A DNA stretch of 64,000 nt from Cercospora beticola (lineage: Eukaryota > Ascomycota > Dothideomycetes > Mycosphaerellales > Mycosphaerellaceae): positions 1,860,001 through 1,924,000 of the forward strand of contig NC_088941.1 of assembly GCF_033473495.1 (NCBI RefSeq). Direction: 5' to 3'. The translations under genes were made by a program, and so were the position numbers. Positions 19,253 to 31,323 of this stretch are shown here, in pieces. Below the pieces are notes generated by a model that was given only the letters and a program-made list of their open reading frames with translations, made no database searches and was not told where the DNA came from. Position 1 is the first letter of the stretch. Each line of letters opens with the position of its first letter.

Positions 19253-21157
19253 TCATCTATTCAATATATTTGTCCAAGCAGGAGTTTCTGTGCCAGCCCC
19301 TTCGAAGGCTACAAAGAAGTAAGTGGCAGCGGTCGCCAAATTGAATAATGAGAACGCTACCCAGAACGCTGCTGGGCTTACTCGTTTGGCCACCTTAGTG
19401 CCTGACTTTTGCATTTGACCCACGTCCCATAGGGTCATGCCGGCAAAGAGAAAGAACAACATCAGCTGAATGACGCCCAGCACGGTCAACCAGAATAGAT
19501 CTCGAGGGAAGCGTACGTATCGAGGAGATTGTAGACTCTGGGGCTGGACACAGTCTTTTTCTTCATCCAGAGTTCCTTCGCCCTCATTTTGCCGCGCAGA
19601 TTTTCTTGTTCCCTTCCAGCTTCGAACGATGGTTTGAGGTAGTGATTGGCGGTACTTGCTGAAAATGTAGGACGTCAGAAGCCAACGATGGTACGCCTCA
19701 CTACGGCCCAAGGTTTCAACATCTTTAAGTAGTGATCTAATAGCTACGAGACCGTATACCATAGCATCGTCCTCGAATTCCGATTTCGGTTTCGATATCG
19801 AAGGACCCTCGATCACTTCAACAACGGCAGCGCCGATATGACGATTGTTCGCAAGGTCTTTTGCGACCGGTTCCGGATCAGAAGCAGCAACATAAATATG
19901 AGGGTTTGATATCGAAGAACCTGCGGCCCCTGCAACAAATGTAGCATCGACACTACGACCAGTCGAAGGCTCTTTCGTGACCGGTTCAGGGTTAGAAACA
20001 GCAACATGACCAGAAGGTTCCGACGTCGAAGAACTTGGATCCATTTCAACAACTGTAGCATCGACTCTAGTATCGGTAGCAGGCTCTTCAATGTTCGGCT
20101 CGGGGACAGAAGCAGGAGAATGACCAGGAACGAGGGCAGCTCCTTTCACCAGTAATACAGCAAGCGCATAACTACCCATAAGTGCCACCGCGATGAGTGG
20201 AAAGGTGATTTGGATAGGTTTGGCGTAACAATGTAATCTGCCATTGCAAATCTTGGCGTCTGCGCAACTTGTCGTGCCACTTCCATGTAGACACGCCGCT
20301 CTTGTCTCGCCCGCTTGCAAAAGGTGATGAGGATATCCTAAAAAGCTTGAAACACAGAACCATAACGGTAGTGGCGTGTATGGCAGAAGGGAGTATCGCC
20401 AGAAAGGAGCGAAGAAAACGCTTAGAATCCAGTAGCAGAGCGTTGCGATAAGAAGGACGGCACCAATTCCAGAGATCCAGGCGCACAAATTGTTGAAATT
20501 GTCCGTGAGACTCGAATGCTCTAGATATGGCACTTGGGCAATCTGATACCAGGATAGGCAGCAAATGACGGCATGGCACAGCAACACGCCGCCCAGTAGT
20601 AATTCTTTGACTTCAGGCCTGTCCGAGAACCATTCCTGAAACTTGCGATGAGGGTCGTCTCTCAATCGGAACGCAAAGATCGCTGCCATCCGGGCCAAGC
20701 TGCCCACTAAGAAGACTCCGGCCAATACCTGGACAAATGGAATTCCTTTCATGGCGAAGAGTCTGATCGCTTGCGGCAGGACCCCGAAGATGAACAGCAA
20801 AAGCCGCACGGAGACGTTCCCGACAGTTAACTGGCTCCTTGAAAAGTTGGCACTTGATACATCATCGTCCGATGCCGTCTCTGACGATGTCGTACGGAGT
20901 GCTTGAAAGATGGCGAGAATGTCGAAGATACAATCAGCCAGGACGAAGACCGGCGATGAGAGATGTGGTACGAGACTTCCTTCTGCCAGATAGCCCGCAT
21001 CGAAGATTATCTTTGCTGTCGGAGATTCTTGTCCCATGGCATTGAGTGCGAGCGGGACTAATGCCCAGAACAGCGTTTGACCAGAGACTTGTTGAACTTG
21101 ATGAGCATCTTGGTACGTGGCGCTCAGCGCCTCAGCGCTAGGAGCAACTGGTGACAT
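19253..21157 (-). CDS. Multi-pass membrane protein with three 38-residue repeats, unknown function
   Basis: A single exon of 634 residues. At least seven hydrophobic segments are visible, for example VRLLLFIFGVLPQAIRLFA, VQVLAGVFLVGSLARMAAIF, ELLLGGVLLCHAVICCLSW, GIGAVLLIATLCYWILSVFF, FPLIAVALMGSYALAVLLV, and near the C-terminus LFWLTVLGVIQLMLFFLF and AFWVAFSLFNLATAATYFF. Between them, about residues 350-463, lie three tandem imperfect 38-residue repeats, each starting (V/N/D)PEP and containing a VDATVV-like core. The repeats sit in a hydrophilic loop of about 200 residues. I do not recognise a transporter signature. Confidence 0.75.
   Translation of the reverse strand: MSPVAPSAEALSATYQDAHQVQQVSGQTLFWALVPLALNAMGQESPTAKIIFDAGYLAEGSLVPHLSSPVFVLADCIFDILAIFQALRTTSSETASDDDVSSANFSRSQLTVGNVSVRLLLFIFGVLPQAIRLFAMKGIPFVQVLAGVFLVGSLARMAAIFAFRLRDDPHRKFQEWFSDRPEVKELLLGGVLLCHAVICCLSWYQIAQVPYLEHSSLTDNFNNLCAWISGIGAVLLIATLCYWILSVFFAPFWRYSLLPYTPLPLWFCVSSFLGYPHHLLQAGETRAACLHGSGTTSCADAKICNGRLHCYAKPIQITFPLIAVALMGSYALAVLLVKGAALVPGHSPASVPEPNIEEPATDTRVDATVVEMDPSSSTSEPSGHVAVSNPEPVTKEPSTGRSVDATFVAGAAGSSISNPHIYVAASDPEPVAKDLANNRHIGAAVVEVIEGPSISKPKSEFEDDAMVYGLVAIRSLLKDVETLGRSEAYHRWLLTSYIFSKYRQSLPQTIVRSWKGTRKSARQNEGEGTLDEEKDCVQPQSLQSPRYVRFPRDLFWLTVLGVIQLMLFFLFAGMTLWDVGQMQKSGTKVAKRVSPAAFWVAFSLFNLATAATYFFVAFEGAGTETPAWTNILNR
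19768..20109 (-). repeat. Three tandem 114 bp coding repeats
   Basis: These encode the three 38-residue units of the membrane protein: VPEPNIEEPATDTRVDATVV..., NPEPVTKEPSTGRSVDATFV... and DPEPVAKDLANNRHIGAAVV.... Period and phase are exact at protein level with no gaps, while divergence between units is considerable, so the duplication is not recent. Confidence 0.8.
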
Positions 21158-21413
21158 GGGTTAATCTGGTGCCCTCTTCCGTGCTCATCATAACGGAGGG
21201 ACGTACTGTTTTATGTGTTTTAACGAAAACAACAGCTCAGCACAGCCAGGTGGCGGTGCATGATCCTTCTGTGCAGATCATGTCTCCCCCACCTCTTGTT
21301 GCAGCATAAGCTCGAATCCTTTCACACTGCGCCGAGAGACTAACTAATGTCAAATTTTTTCAGACAGGGAATTGGAGTCGTCGATGGGACATAGTGTATG
21401 AAGCGCGCAAGTC

Positions 21414-22715
21414 CTACAGATCCAACCCATGATCCTTCGAATCGTCCTTCATCTTCGCGATCGCTTCCACCGCGATCTCTTTGGACCAGCCCTCAGTGAC
21501 AGCTCTCCGCAAGATATCCTGCTCACTCTCAGGTGCCATACCACCAGGTGCTGGCGGTCTGCGATCAAGGTTGGTAGGAAATGGGTACCCCTCACACACA
21601 GCACGGATATAAGCATCGACCTCGATGCTGTGTCCCTCAGCGCTGTGCTTTGCCTTCAACTCATCGAAAGTCGCCTCAACAAGTGGCAGAGAGTCAATCG
21701 CCTCCATCGTCTTGCCAAAAGCACTCGATACCTGAATCAAATTGGCGCTGCGATTGAAGTCCTTTGTGTGATTTTCACCTGCTGCGTGAAATAGTGCAGG
21801 GTTGAAAAACACAGCATCGCCTTTCTCCAAAGGCAGCGACACCCATTTCTGCGTGAAGTATTCACTGAACTCTTGTCTTCGATATGCCATGAATCCTTGT
21901 TCGAACATTTGGCTGAATGGCAAGAACCGCGTTGGACCGGACTCGAGTGGCATGTCCGAATGCGCTACTGCGCCTTGTAGAGTCAAAAGTGCGCTTGCGG
22001 GATGCATAGCCTTAGGGAATCGTGCTGCGTCTTCCGTTGTCTGGAAGCCAATGTGGTAGTCTCTGTGCGGGTTTTGCGCTTTGCCACCAGGCTTTACGAT
22101 GTTGACTTGGCTCGTAAGGCGATATGCTGGTCCTAAGTAGCTTTCGCAGACGACTTTGAACCAAGGATTACTGAAGTATTTGACGAAGCTTTCCGGATCC
22201 TGGAGGCAGTGTTTTGAGAATGAATTCCAGATTCTGCTGTTTGCGCCTCCAGCTGCGAAATGATCGCCCTTAGTTCCAGCGGCCTGCTCTTCACGAGATA
22301 TGATCGCGGCGTAGGCTTCGTTGGCCGAGTCGATGGGACCGAGATCTGTGAAGAAGTTCTTCAGGACGTATACACCCGGTCCACTGGTGAGCACATGGTA
22401 TAGCTCATCTTGGAGTCTCTCAATCTGGTCGATGTTGGAAATATCGAAAGCTGCACTATCGTATATCGGAATGTTCTTCTGAATGTCTTTCGCCAGCGGG
22501 TAGGTGCCTTGGAGTGTACTCTGCTCAACCAGTGTCTTGAAAGCTACCAAAGATGGAGGATCATCTTCCGCGAACTTCCTTGTCGTGACTTTACGTGTCT
22601 TGATTTTCTGGCGTCCCCAGGACGGCACATCAAGGTAGATTATTGCCCCAACAATGGCTGCGGTTGCCGCTATCGTTGCGGCCACGGATTGGACACGGCT
22701 CGATGCTGCCGTCAT
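21414..22715 (-). CDS. Phytanoyl-CoA dioxygenase (PhyH) family protein
   Basis: A 433-residue Fe(II)/2-oxoglutarate-dependent dioxygenase. The facial triad is visible as H217-x-D219 (HRDYH) and H310 (ALFHAAGENH), followed at some distance by an arginine (NRSAN) suited to bind 2-oxoglutarate. The frame extends three codons upstream to a TTG, but ATG 22715 is the first true start. Residues about 8-27 (SVAATIAATAAIVGAIIYL) are hydrophobic, suggesting a membrane anchor. Fungal PhyH homologues act on fatty-acyl, sterol or secondary-metabolite substrates; the substrate here is unknown. No biosynthetic cluster surrounds it. Confidence 0.85.
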   Translation of the reverse strand: MTAASSRVQSVAATIAATAAIVGAIIYLDVPSWGRQKIKTRKVTTRKFAEDDPPSLVAFKTLVEQSTLQGTYPLAKDIQKNIPIYDSAAFDISNIDQIERLQDELYHVLTSGPGVYVLKNFFTDLGPIDSANEAYAAIISREEQAAGTKGDHFAAGGANSRIWNSFSKHCLQDPESFVKYFSNPWFKVVCESYLGPAYRLTSQVNIVKPGGKAQNPHRDYHIGFQTTEDAARFPKAMHPASALLTLQGAVAHSDMPLESGPTRFLPFSQMFEQGFMAYRRQEFSEYFTQKWVSLPLEKGDAVFFNPALFHAAGENHTKDFNRSANLIQVSSAFGKTMEAIDSLPLVEATFDELKAKHSAEGHSIEVDAYIRAVCEGYPFPTNLDRRPPAPGGMAPESEQDILRRAVTEGWSKEIAVEAIAKMKDDSKDHGLDL

Positions 22716-23081
22716 GATTGCCAATGAGTTCGTACTATGAGCTGCATTCTTAGTTCGATGTTAGTTGATGGTATTTGAGACTGCGCGGCAAGATCGTAAG
22801 CCGCTCGATGAATTGAGAACCCGCTCGTCGGCAGACCAAAAACGGCAAGTTGCACCGCCTTGGCCCCTCGCCCAGGAAGGACTTATGCACTTTCACAATT
22901 TAGCCGTTTGTGCAAATAGCCAGAATTCATCTTCGTGAAGATCTGTAGTCGATCGCTCGCCTCTCTCTATATCATAACGCCCTTCGTGACCGCCATGCGC
23001 CAAGCATAACATTCAGTGATTTCTGCCGCCGGCAGAATCACCCCTCATACCGCGATACGCGTTGTGCTCACCCGTTCCGCA
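22716..23081. other. Intergenic, 366 bp
   Basis: Promoter of the PhyH gene and 3' flank of the histidine kinase gene. No gene or distinct motif seen. Confidence 0.4.
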
Positions 23082-26000
23082 TCATCGTTGTATCCCGTTC
23101 AAGATATTCGTCAGCTCCTTGAGACGAACCGGTTTCGTCAAGAATAAATCCACTCCCGAACTAAAAGCCTCCTGTTGTGCGCTCGCGCTGCCCAATCCAG
23201 TGAGCGCTATGATGGTTGCTGCTTCCAGTCCCTTCTGTTTCTCGAAGCCTCTGATCGCTCTTGTGGCCTCGAAGCCATTGAGCACAGGCATATTGATGTC
23301 CATTAGAACGACCTGTGGTTTAATCGGCGCTTCACCTTTGGGAACTGATTCCTTCGTCTCGCCTTTCTCTTCGGCTTCGAGAGCTGCTTGCTTGTACACG
23401 TCTACGGCCTGCTGGCCATCGGTGGCGACTATCTTACGATGGCCGTTCTTCTCGGCATATGTTACGAGCAGCTGAAGGTTTATGGACTGCGGACTCATTA
23501 GCTCGATCAGAGACAAGGTGGTGACAGGATCACTTACATTGTCATCAACCAACATCATCGACACACTACCTTCGCTCTTCTTGTTCCTATCTGCTTTGGG
23601 ACTTGTCTGTTTTGACGACCCGGCAATCGTGCTGACTCTCGGCTTCGATCCATTCAGCGATGGAGTTGGTATTCGAGGGAATTTGTAGTCGGATGAGAGG
23701 TTCCGCTCCATTTTCGATGCCTCTGTACGAACCGAGTCTTCAACACCTTCCCCACTGGACGGACTGCTCGACATTTGTTCCTCTTGCTGCGGCCGACTGA
23801 TTATGGTATCGTTTCGCCCTCGATGCACCAGACTGGGACGCTGTGAGGAGTCGACCGCATCAGGATGAGGGACCATGGCGGGTATATCGCTCACGGCGCC
23901 AGCCAGAGCCACATCTCGTGCGACCTCACGTTTGACCTTCATGCAGGCCGAGATGGCCTTAACGAGACGTTCAGGTCCAGCTGGCTGGGCAATCAACTCA
24001 ATGTGGCCTGTCGCGATGTTGCCGAGCCCAGGCGCTCGCATCCTCCTGGCAGAGACAGTGCTGTCACACAGTACGATGAAAGGCTTGTTGCTCACTGCAC
24101 TCGGTGACATTGGTCCGTCGAGGCAGCCAACTTCTTGCCTTCGATGATGTTCATTGCTCAGTTCTGCCTCCGAGACCAAGTAGATATCAGCTGCTTCATC
24201 GCCTTGCCACGTGCAATTGTATGCATTGACGCCGATCTCGCCAAGAGTCTTGTGAACACTGCTCAACAACAGAGCGCGTGCAGTCTCATCAGCTCTTTGA
24301 TTACCAGAAGGTGTGCTCGCAGAGTCAATGATGCCCACGGAGCAGCCAGCAACAGCTCGCGCCATACCGGAAATGGAGCGATGCAGTGGTCGCGCAGGGT
24401 TGCGTGCCCCAGTCTCTCGCTTTGTGCGACTCAGCTCAAGTGGCAGAGTAACCGAGAAGCAAGACCCTACGCCCTTCTCGCTCAAGACTTCAATCTTACC
24501 CTCGAAAGACTTCACGATCTTTGCGACCAGGTTCATGCCAAGTCCAGTGCCTTCAACTAAGCTGTCTTCTTGCGCAAAAGCGCGGAAAAGGTGATTCTCC
24601 AAGAAATCTTTCGACATGCCTTTGCCGGTGTCCTGCACACTAAAAGTGACATTGAACCGTTTCTTCTGATTCTTGTCCGGCAGTGGATTTGCCTTTAGTG
24701 ATACTCGAATATGGCCGTTCTGCGTGTATTTCAGCGAGTTCGAGACCAGATTGATGCAGATCCGTTTCCAGGCTCCCACGGCAACAGAGCATCGCCAATC
24801 AATGTCCGGTGCTCGGTCGATATCCAGTATCACGGCCACTTTTCGAGTGAGAATAGTGTCGGCATCTCTGCTGCAGCAGAACGAATACACTGCCGTTTCC
24901 ACAACTTCCTCCGTGATCTGGTCAAGAGCAACATCGACGTCCAGCGCCATGAGTCCGCCCATGCGAGTTCTCTTGGAAGAATTGGAAGACAGCTTTCGCC
25001 CTTGTCGATCCAGGGTCCTCGGAGCTCGCGATTTGGCGTGGTGGTTGATCTTGCTGAAGTCGAGGAGGTGATCGATAATGTCCAATAATGTCCGTCCACA
25101 GATCTCAACCTGTGAGATCAAATTCGTGTTGAAGGAATCGAAGTCGCTCTCCTGCAGACATTCCACAGAGCCTAGAATGCCGTGAAGGGGACTTCTCAAC
25201 TCATGGGATATAGTGCTAATGAAGTCCGACTTTGCGCGATCCGATGTTTGTGCTTCAATGCGATGGATTTCGGCCAGGATGACATCGCAAAAAGCGGTCA
25301 TATACTTGACTTCAGATTCCTCTGAGAAGAGTCGGAGCGGCGAATGTGACCAGAAAAGAGAAGCAGCGTACCAGCGCTGCCTTGTGTTATCCCACATGCC
25401 AACAAGACCGAAGCTTCGCACACCAGGGAACAATCGCAAAATTTCAGCGCAATCGTCTCGACGGCCTTGTTTCCTTCGCTTCGAACAAGATGGAGCATGC
25501 ATTTGCTTGCCGTCGAATGCTTTGCCCAAAGAACAGCGGCAAGACTTCGCATCGCTGTTGTATTCAGAAGACTCATCGTCGTCGGAAGAAGCGTCACCGT
25601 GCTCATTGAAGGCCCAAATTTTCCCTCGAGGATACCGTCGCAGAAGGGATCGCAAGAACTTCTCGGTAATCTGCTCGTGGCACTTCATGGAAGCTTCCGC
25701 GGCCTCTCGTGCAGTATCGGCATCCGTCATGGTCGCCAGCGATATCGCACAAGATGACGCCAATACATGGCACTGCTTTTGAGAGAGGTCCTCGCCAGTG
25801 GTTTTTTTGATGGCCTTGGTTTCAGTGTCGGTCCCGGTCGTATTGGCTTCCGCTGCACTTTGATGGTTGTCTGAGCTCATCTCGGTATGATCCGTGTGAG
25901 TCGTGGAGTTATGGCCAGATTCGACAGTCTCAATGAGACCTCCGAACGTGCCAACTGCAGCATCCAGGAACATCACCCCTTCGACATCCATGGCTTCGCG

Positions 26001-27304
26001 GATGAGTTTCGCAGCGCGACCAAATGTGCTTTGTTTACTGGAAATCTCGGGGTCTTCCAGCTTCTCTGTGCTTCGACGATACTTCAGTGTATGTGAAGGT
26101 GTTGCAGTTGGCGGTGGAAGCCCACTGACACCACTGAACGCACGATGTCGCCCTTTAGGAGAGGTGTTGGCAGAAGGCACTGCTAGATTTGCGTCTGCCT
26201 CTTGCTCGCCCACGGCGACTGCGGTAGCAGCGATCGCAGACGTTGGCGTGGTCATTGGCTGCACGCCCAGTGGGTGCTGCATCGCCGGATCTTGCTCAAC
26301 GTCCTCCATATTCCAGTCTGCATTCCGCTCAGCCCAGTCCCGAAAGCCAGATGCGCCATCAATGAAAGCACCAAGTCCAGCGACCATCTTCGTCCCGATT
26401 TTGTGCTCGGCAGTAGCTCTGACCATTTCCAGATGCGTCATGACGGTGGTCGCCATGTCCCGCATGAAATTTACGCTATCTTCGTCAAGACCATGGCGAG
26501 GCTCATCGTCGAGCACACAGTACGCGCCGATATTGATTCCTCTCGGCGTAGTAATTGGAACACCGGCATAGAATTTCACTTTCGGTCCGCCGATCACAAA
26601 GGGGCGGTCGCAGTATCGTGTGTCTTCGCCGAGATCATTCACAATGTGAATTATGCTTGAATTGGATTCGTCTTTGTTCGAGCCCTCATTAGATGGCAAC
26701 ATGATTGTCTGCTCACACACTGAGTATCCGCGGGGTATAATGCTATGGCCCAGCCAGAGATCGTCTTCGACCGCATGCTTGGAATCATCTTGGAGACTCA
26801 GTGTCTTGGTAGACTCCGCGAGAATGTATGCATTCGAAGCATCGAAGAAGAATAACATAGCACGTTTCGTGTTCATGCGTAATGCGCCTAGTTGACAGAA
26901 AGCCTAAATGGTCGTTAGCTCCTCATACAAACCCTTGCCAGCTGAACATCATACCGTCAGCGCCCTGTCCGGACAGCTTAACGGCCTATGCAGTCGCACT
27001 GCACTTTCGTCGCCAATATCACATGTCGGCGGTCCGGCCTTGGTGAGCTCTCGAATGGGCTGATAGTATCTGCGCGCGTAGAATGTGTCAGAGCAGAAAC
27101 TTTCCTCGATCGTGATCCGGCAGGCGACCGCTCCCAAGCTTACCGATAGAACTCCCGTGCCCGACGGCTCTCGTAGAGCATCTTGCGGCGTGGGCTGCCG
27201 GTCTTCGCGCCCGCGTGAGAGGTCATGTCGTCGCCGACATCGACGCCGGAGTCCTTCTTGTCGAGAGTCGGCATGGAGGGGCATGACGACGCCTGGTTCG
27301 ACAT
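23082..27304 (-). CDS. Fungal hybrid histidine kinase with GAF-type sensor and receiver domain
   Basis: Four exons: 27144-27304, 26955-27069, 23538-26903 and 23082-23486 (introns 74, 51 and 51 bp), encoding 1348 residues. A GAF-like sensor covers about residues 100-260 (GYSVCEQTI, FYAGVPITTPRGINIGAYCVL). The HisKA box is STISHELRSPLHG with phospho-acceptor H659. The ATPase part shows NLVSNSLKYT, DTGKGMSKDFL and GTGLGMNLVAK. The receiver has LVDDN, phospho-acceptor D1277 in VLMDINMP and K in LTKPVRLKEL. It should autophosphorylate and pass phosphate via Ypd1 to Ssk1/Skn7-type regulators. Start 27304 lies just after an in-frame stop; the first two exons restore AREFYRYYQPIREL and DRALTAFCQLGALRMNT. 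The last intron is stop-free and in frame. Confidence 0.93.
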
Positions 27305-28315
27305 CTGTGGTGAGGTGGGAGATCACGGCTCGCGCCCCGTGGTCCGGCCAGGATGTTGTTCGATGCCGAAATATTGGCGACGCGGCCTGGTTGGCGGGGA
27401 TCCCATCGATTATTCTTCTAACTCAAACATGTGATTCCGAATGAATATGAATTCTCCATAAGGCTGCGAAGAAGTTGAAGGCTAGGAGGAAGATATGCAC
27501 TAGAGCTGACCTCGACAGGCTACGTGGACCCTCTCGACCTGTTTTCAGGACTGTGGCGTGCGGAAACAGGAACCGTGCCACCCAACATCGCGACCTAGAA
27601 CTGTCAAGGGTGTCCTTGTCGTTTTCTGATGAGCTATGATTGGACCAAGGCGTCCGTACCAAGGCTGAGGTCTGAAGAAGGGGCAAGCGCCGAAGGGTGA
27701 TGCGATGGCCCGTTGCGAGAGTCAAATGGAACCTTGGCAAGCGACAGTGATGGCTGCTTGATGCATCGACGCATCGGCGGAGGATCACAAGTGAACAGGC
27801 GAGGACTCCATGAAACGGTCGATTTCTCCATAGCGCGAGATTCCCGGCGCTCGCTCCGAGCGCAAGCGCCGTCTCGGCATCTGCGCTTTACGGTTGCGCT
27901 GCACGACCAAACTCGGTTGGAATGGAACGTTGATGTCAACCACATCTCATAAGACTCATATCCGATGCTTCGAATAAAGCTGACTGTCCTTACAGTGGCG
28001 AGGTGCGGCCTTTGCGCAGCTGCGATACACCTCTGATCCTAGTACGACACTCAGGAATGTCCTGACCATGAAATTGCCACGCCAATGACAGAGGATATTG
28101 CAATATGCCGCACGAGGAGCACGACTTTGCAAGTCACTGCTATCATTACGTTCGTGAATCGTGCTGGAAAGGCTATCATACGACCTCTACTCTCAAGGAA
28201 GATATCTGAGCACAAAGCCCAAGTAATTTTCTGGTGTGGTCACGCGAAAGAGGTTGGCAGAGGTCAAGTCTAATGGTGGCTGCCACGCACTCGTTTACAA
28301 TATCCGCACCACGGT
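27305..28315. other. Intergenic, 1 kb
   Basis: Upstream region of the histidine kinase gene and 3' flank of the DUF6604 gene. Small minus-strand frames here (27423-27788, 27634-27945) show no domain. No convincing TATA box. Confidence 0.4.
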
Positions 28316-30777
28316 TCACCATTCATCGGCTATGCTTGCCATCCTGAATGTGATTATTGTTAGCACGACTCACAAGTAATTTTCTGAGATACTTACAGCT
28401 GATCGACAGTGCCTTGACGGTGATGGAAGTGGTATGCTCTGGTCCAGACCTTTGTATTGATGAGACCTTGGCGAGCATTCGTGCCGTCTTCCAGAAAAGC
28501 CTTCATCGTTTCTGCAGCTGTGTGAAGCATGTTGCTGCCTCCGAGCTCTAATTGGAGCGCTTGAGCGATCCGATCAGAGCCGGCCATGACTTCGAAGACA
28601 TAGCCAATTATGAATGGCAGCTCCGACTCGTTCTCAATGAAATTTGGGCCAAAGTAGCGAGACAATTGACCTGTAAGATGAGTGTGCAGCATTCGCAGGA
28701 GCTTGTATCCACGAAAATGGAGATTGATGTAGTCGAACAGGTGATGCTCTTCGCCAGCCATGCCCTCTCGAACAACTTGTAGAACCTGCGTAGGTGTTAG
28801 ATCACGCTGGGTGGTGATCTGTGCGTGTAGAACTGATAGATCCACGGAAGGCGAGTTTGTTCTACGCGCTTTCATGGCAACTGACAGCATGGCAACCAGA
28901 TTAGCTTTGGACACCACAGCCTGATCGTGGTCAACGTATCGTGGCTCGAACGTGTCTCGAACAGGCGTGGTGGTTTTCAAGCCTCGTGGGCCCTTTTTCG
29001 AATGTACGATCAGGGATCGGCCACCACCCGGTCGACGGTTGCGTGCAAAGGTGGCAGCGCTGCCACCAAGGGCGAGAACGAATCTCTTCAGATAATCGCT
29101 TGGCTCAGAAGGAGGCGCTCCCACGAAGAGACGCTTCGCAGAGTGGGTTTCTATCATGTACTCGATGTCGCGCCATGGAGCTGTCAGCCCGGCGCTTTGT
29201 TGACATGCGTTGTAAAGATGAGCTGGGTAGAGCACAGAGCCCCAAGCATTGCACAAACTGATACCAGCGTCTTGCACGCGAAGGTTGAGATGGAAGAGGA
29301 GTAGACCGGCCAGGACGGGGTGATTTTTCAGCAGGTAGAAGCTTGGCATCTTAGGCGCGCCTTCTGGAACCGGAAGCGGCAAATTGGTCATAATGTCGTC
29401 CAAGACCCAAAAATTTGCGGTCTCCTTGATCATACGAAGCACTTCATCGTTCGTTGGTGCCCACGTGTCGATCCGCCGATTCTTAGAAAGTCTGAGATAG
29501 TCGTCCATGATGCCAACGATTCTCCTTGCATGGTTCTGTAGATCGCAGTGCGCTTGCAGTACATGATTGCGCAGACTATTGTGTATATCCAGAAGGATTT
29601 GGAAGGCAAACCCAGCAAACATAGGCAGTTGTCGTGCATCACAAGTGTCTGTCATGAGACGAATGCCTCGGGTGAGCTCGTCCTCAACGGGTAGATCCAC
29701 GTGGGCACGAGACAACTTCGTGAACTCCTGCAGCAGGTTCATCGTAATGATCAGGTCTTCCTGATCCTGCTCCTCGAGGCTCATTGCTGATCTATCCTGC
29801 TCGGGTTTGTAGACTCCATAATGATCCGGCTTCAGTACTGGAACTTTGCGTGATGTCAAGATTTGAGCAAAAGAGCTCAACATGTTGTTCGCATTTCCAC
29901 AAGTCCATTCTCTAAGAGCCTCGCTTTCACCTCCGAAATGTTCTGCCAGAAATGCAACTGCGATCATGTAGTCCCGATTGCCATTCCATGGCAACCGGTC
30001 CCAGACATCAGAGTCTCTAATCTCGATGAAAGCTGGACTGTCGATAAGAGCTTCGCAGCTGTCTTTGATCATGCGAAAGCCGGTGTCTGTGGTGACGGCC
30101 GCACTCATAAGGTCAAGCTGGCCATTCGCATAGTCCACCCAAACACCCGAAATGAATTCTCGGATGCTGTTCAGATCCTCGAAGAAGGAGAACACGGCAA
30201 ATGCGTTGTCGAAATCGTCCGCCTCTGGCTCGTAAGAAACATCGACGTTCGCTCGCTGTTCAGGTAATTCGGGAGGCGCCGTGCCTTCTGACGTGGGTTC
30301 TTCGACTGTCAACGCACTAAACGTGTTGGGAAGATCCACTTCATCGCTGATGTCCTTATCCTTCTGGTTGCTTGGGTCCAGAATGTTCAGAACTTGCTCC
30401 AAGATCTCAATGAAGTATTGGTGGCTAGCATTAGATTTGAGCAGCTCGTCATTTCCGGCATTGAAAGCCATTTTGGAGAAGAAGGTCGCCGCATGCTTTC
30501 GCATACTGATGGTGTATTTGATCAGGGCCAAGATATTCTGGGAGATGCGGATCCTGGGATCTGTTGAGTGGGCGATGGTTTTGGCCATCCTTACAAACTG
30601 GGTGAGAGGCACTGTGTACTTCGACTTCGAGCTCGCCTCGCCATTATTTGTGTTTCGGGAAGCGCTCGTCTGGACATCAGCCTTGCAGCGTAGAGCATTA
30701 TCCACGAGCCAGGTGGTCAATTTCGTGGTCCCTTCTTTGTACAATCGGTATGTGTTCCATCCAGCATTCGGGGCCAT
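28316..30777 (-). CDS. DUF6604-type fungal protein
   Basis: Exon 1 is 28397-30777 and exon 2 is 28316-28343; the 53 bp intron has GTAAGT, a GCTAACA branch and TTCAG. The protein is 802 residues. The N-terminus GWNTYRLYKEGTTKLTTWLVD is typical of the DUF6604 domain, found at the start of many large ascomycete proteins of unknown function. The rest is helical and soluble, without transmembrane segments or catalytic motifs that I recognise. The tiny last exon adds MASIADEW after QL; without splicing, translation stops at the donor. It is divergent from the 3-PGDH gene. Confidence 0.82.
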
Positions 30778-31323
30778 TGTGGCAATGCTGCTCTCGAATG
30801 CTGGCCGTTCCTGCGCCGTCAGTGATGGCAGTTGCAGAGCAAAAGAAGGACGAGAGAAGTCTACTCAGTTCACGGTGGATGAAACATGCCAGGCCCCTTG
30901 TTTGGCATCAAACAAGACCAGCGGAACTCTGCATGCCCGTGACTTTGCCGGACGACTTGTCGCATATTCATGGTGCGAGGAATTTGATGCGGGGCAAGAA
31001 GCATCGACTACGTGCGACAAGATCTCGAAGATCAGATGCACTGGCTCGGCGTGTCTGTCGAGGCTTGTTGTCGTTGCAGCGAAGAAAGTGGCCGTGAGGA
31101 TGCGGTTCGCGGAGGGTTGGCAAAGTGTGGTGAGACACGCGCCGGCGCGCATGACGCATCGCGACGCCGACGACATCGGCCTGAGGTGGGAGCACTTTTT
31201 GCCCATTGACATGTGAGTCTTGAAAGGTAAGGCCGAAACAAATATAACGCCATTTCTTTGACTCTTTCTCCCGAGAACCTTTCCCACACACTCTCTTCCT
31301 TCTCCCCATCACATCTCGCAATT
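30778..31323. other. Divergent promoter region DUF6604 / 3-PGDH
   Basis: 546 bp between divergent starts; no gene. The last 60 bp before ATG 31324 is a pyrimidine-rich leader. TGACTCT at 31259-31265 is one mismatch from the Gcn4/Cpc1 heptamer. Confidence 0.45.

Noticed and set aside
22716..22724. Three-codon upstream extension of the PhyH gene
   Set aside because: It begins with TTG, whereas ATG 22715 is a normal start.
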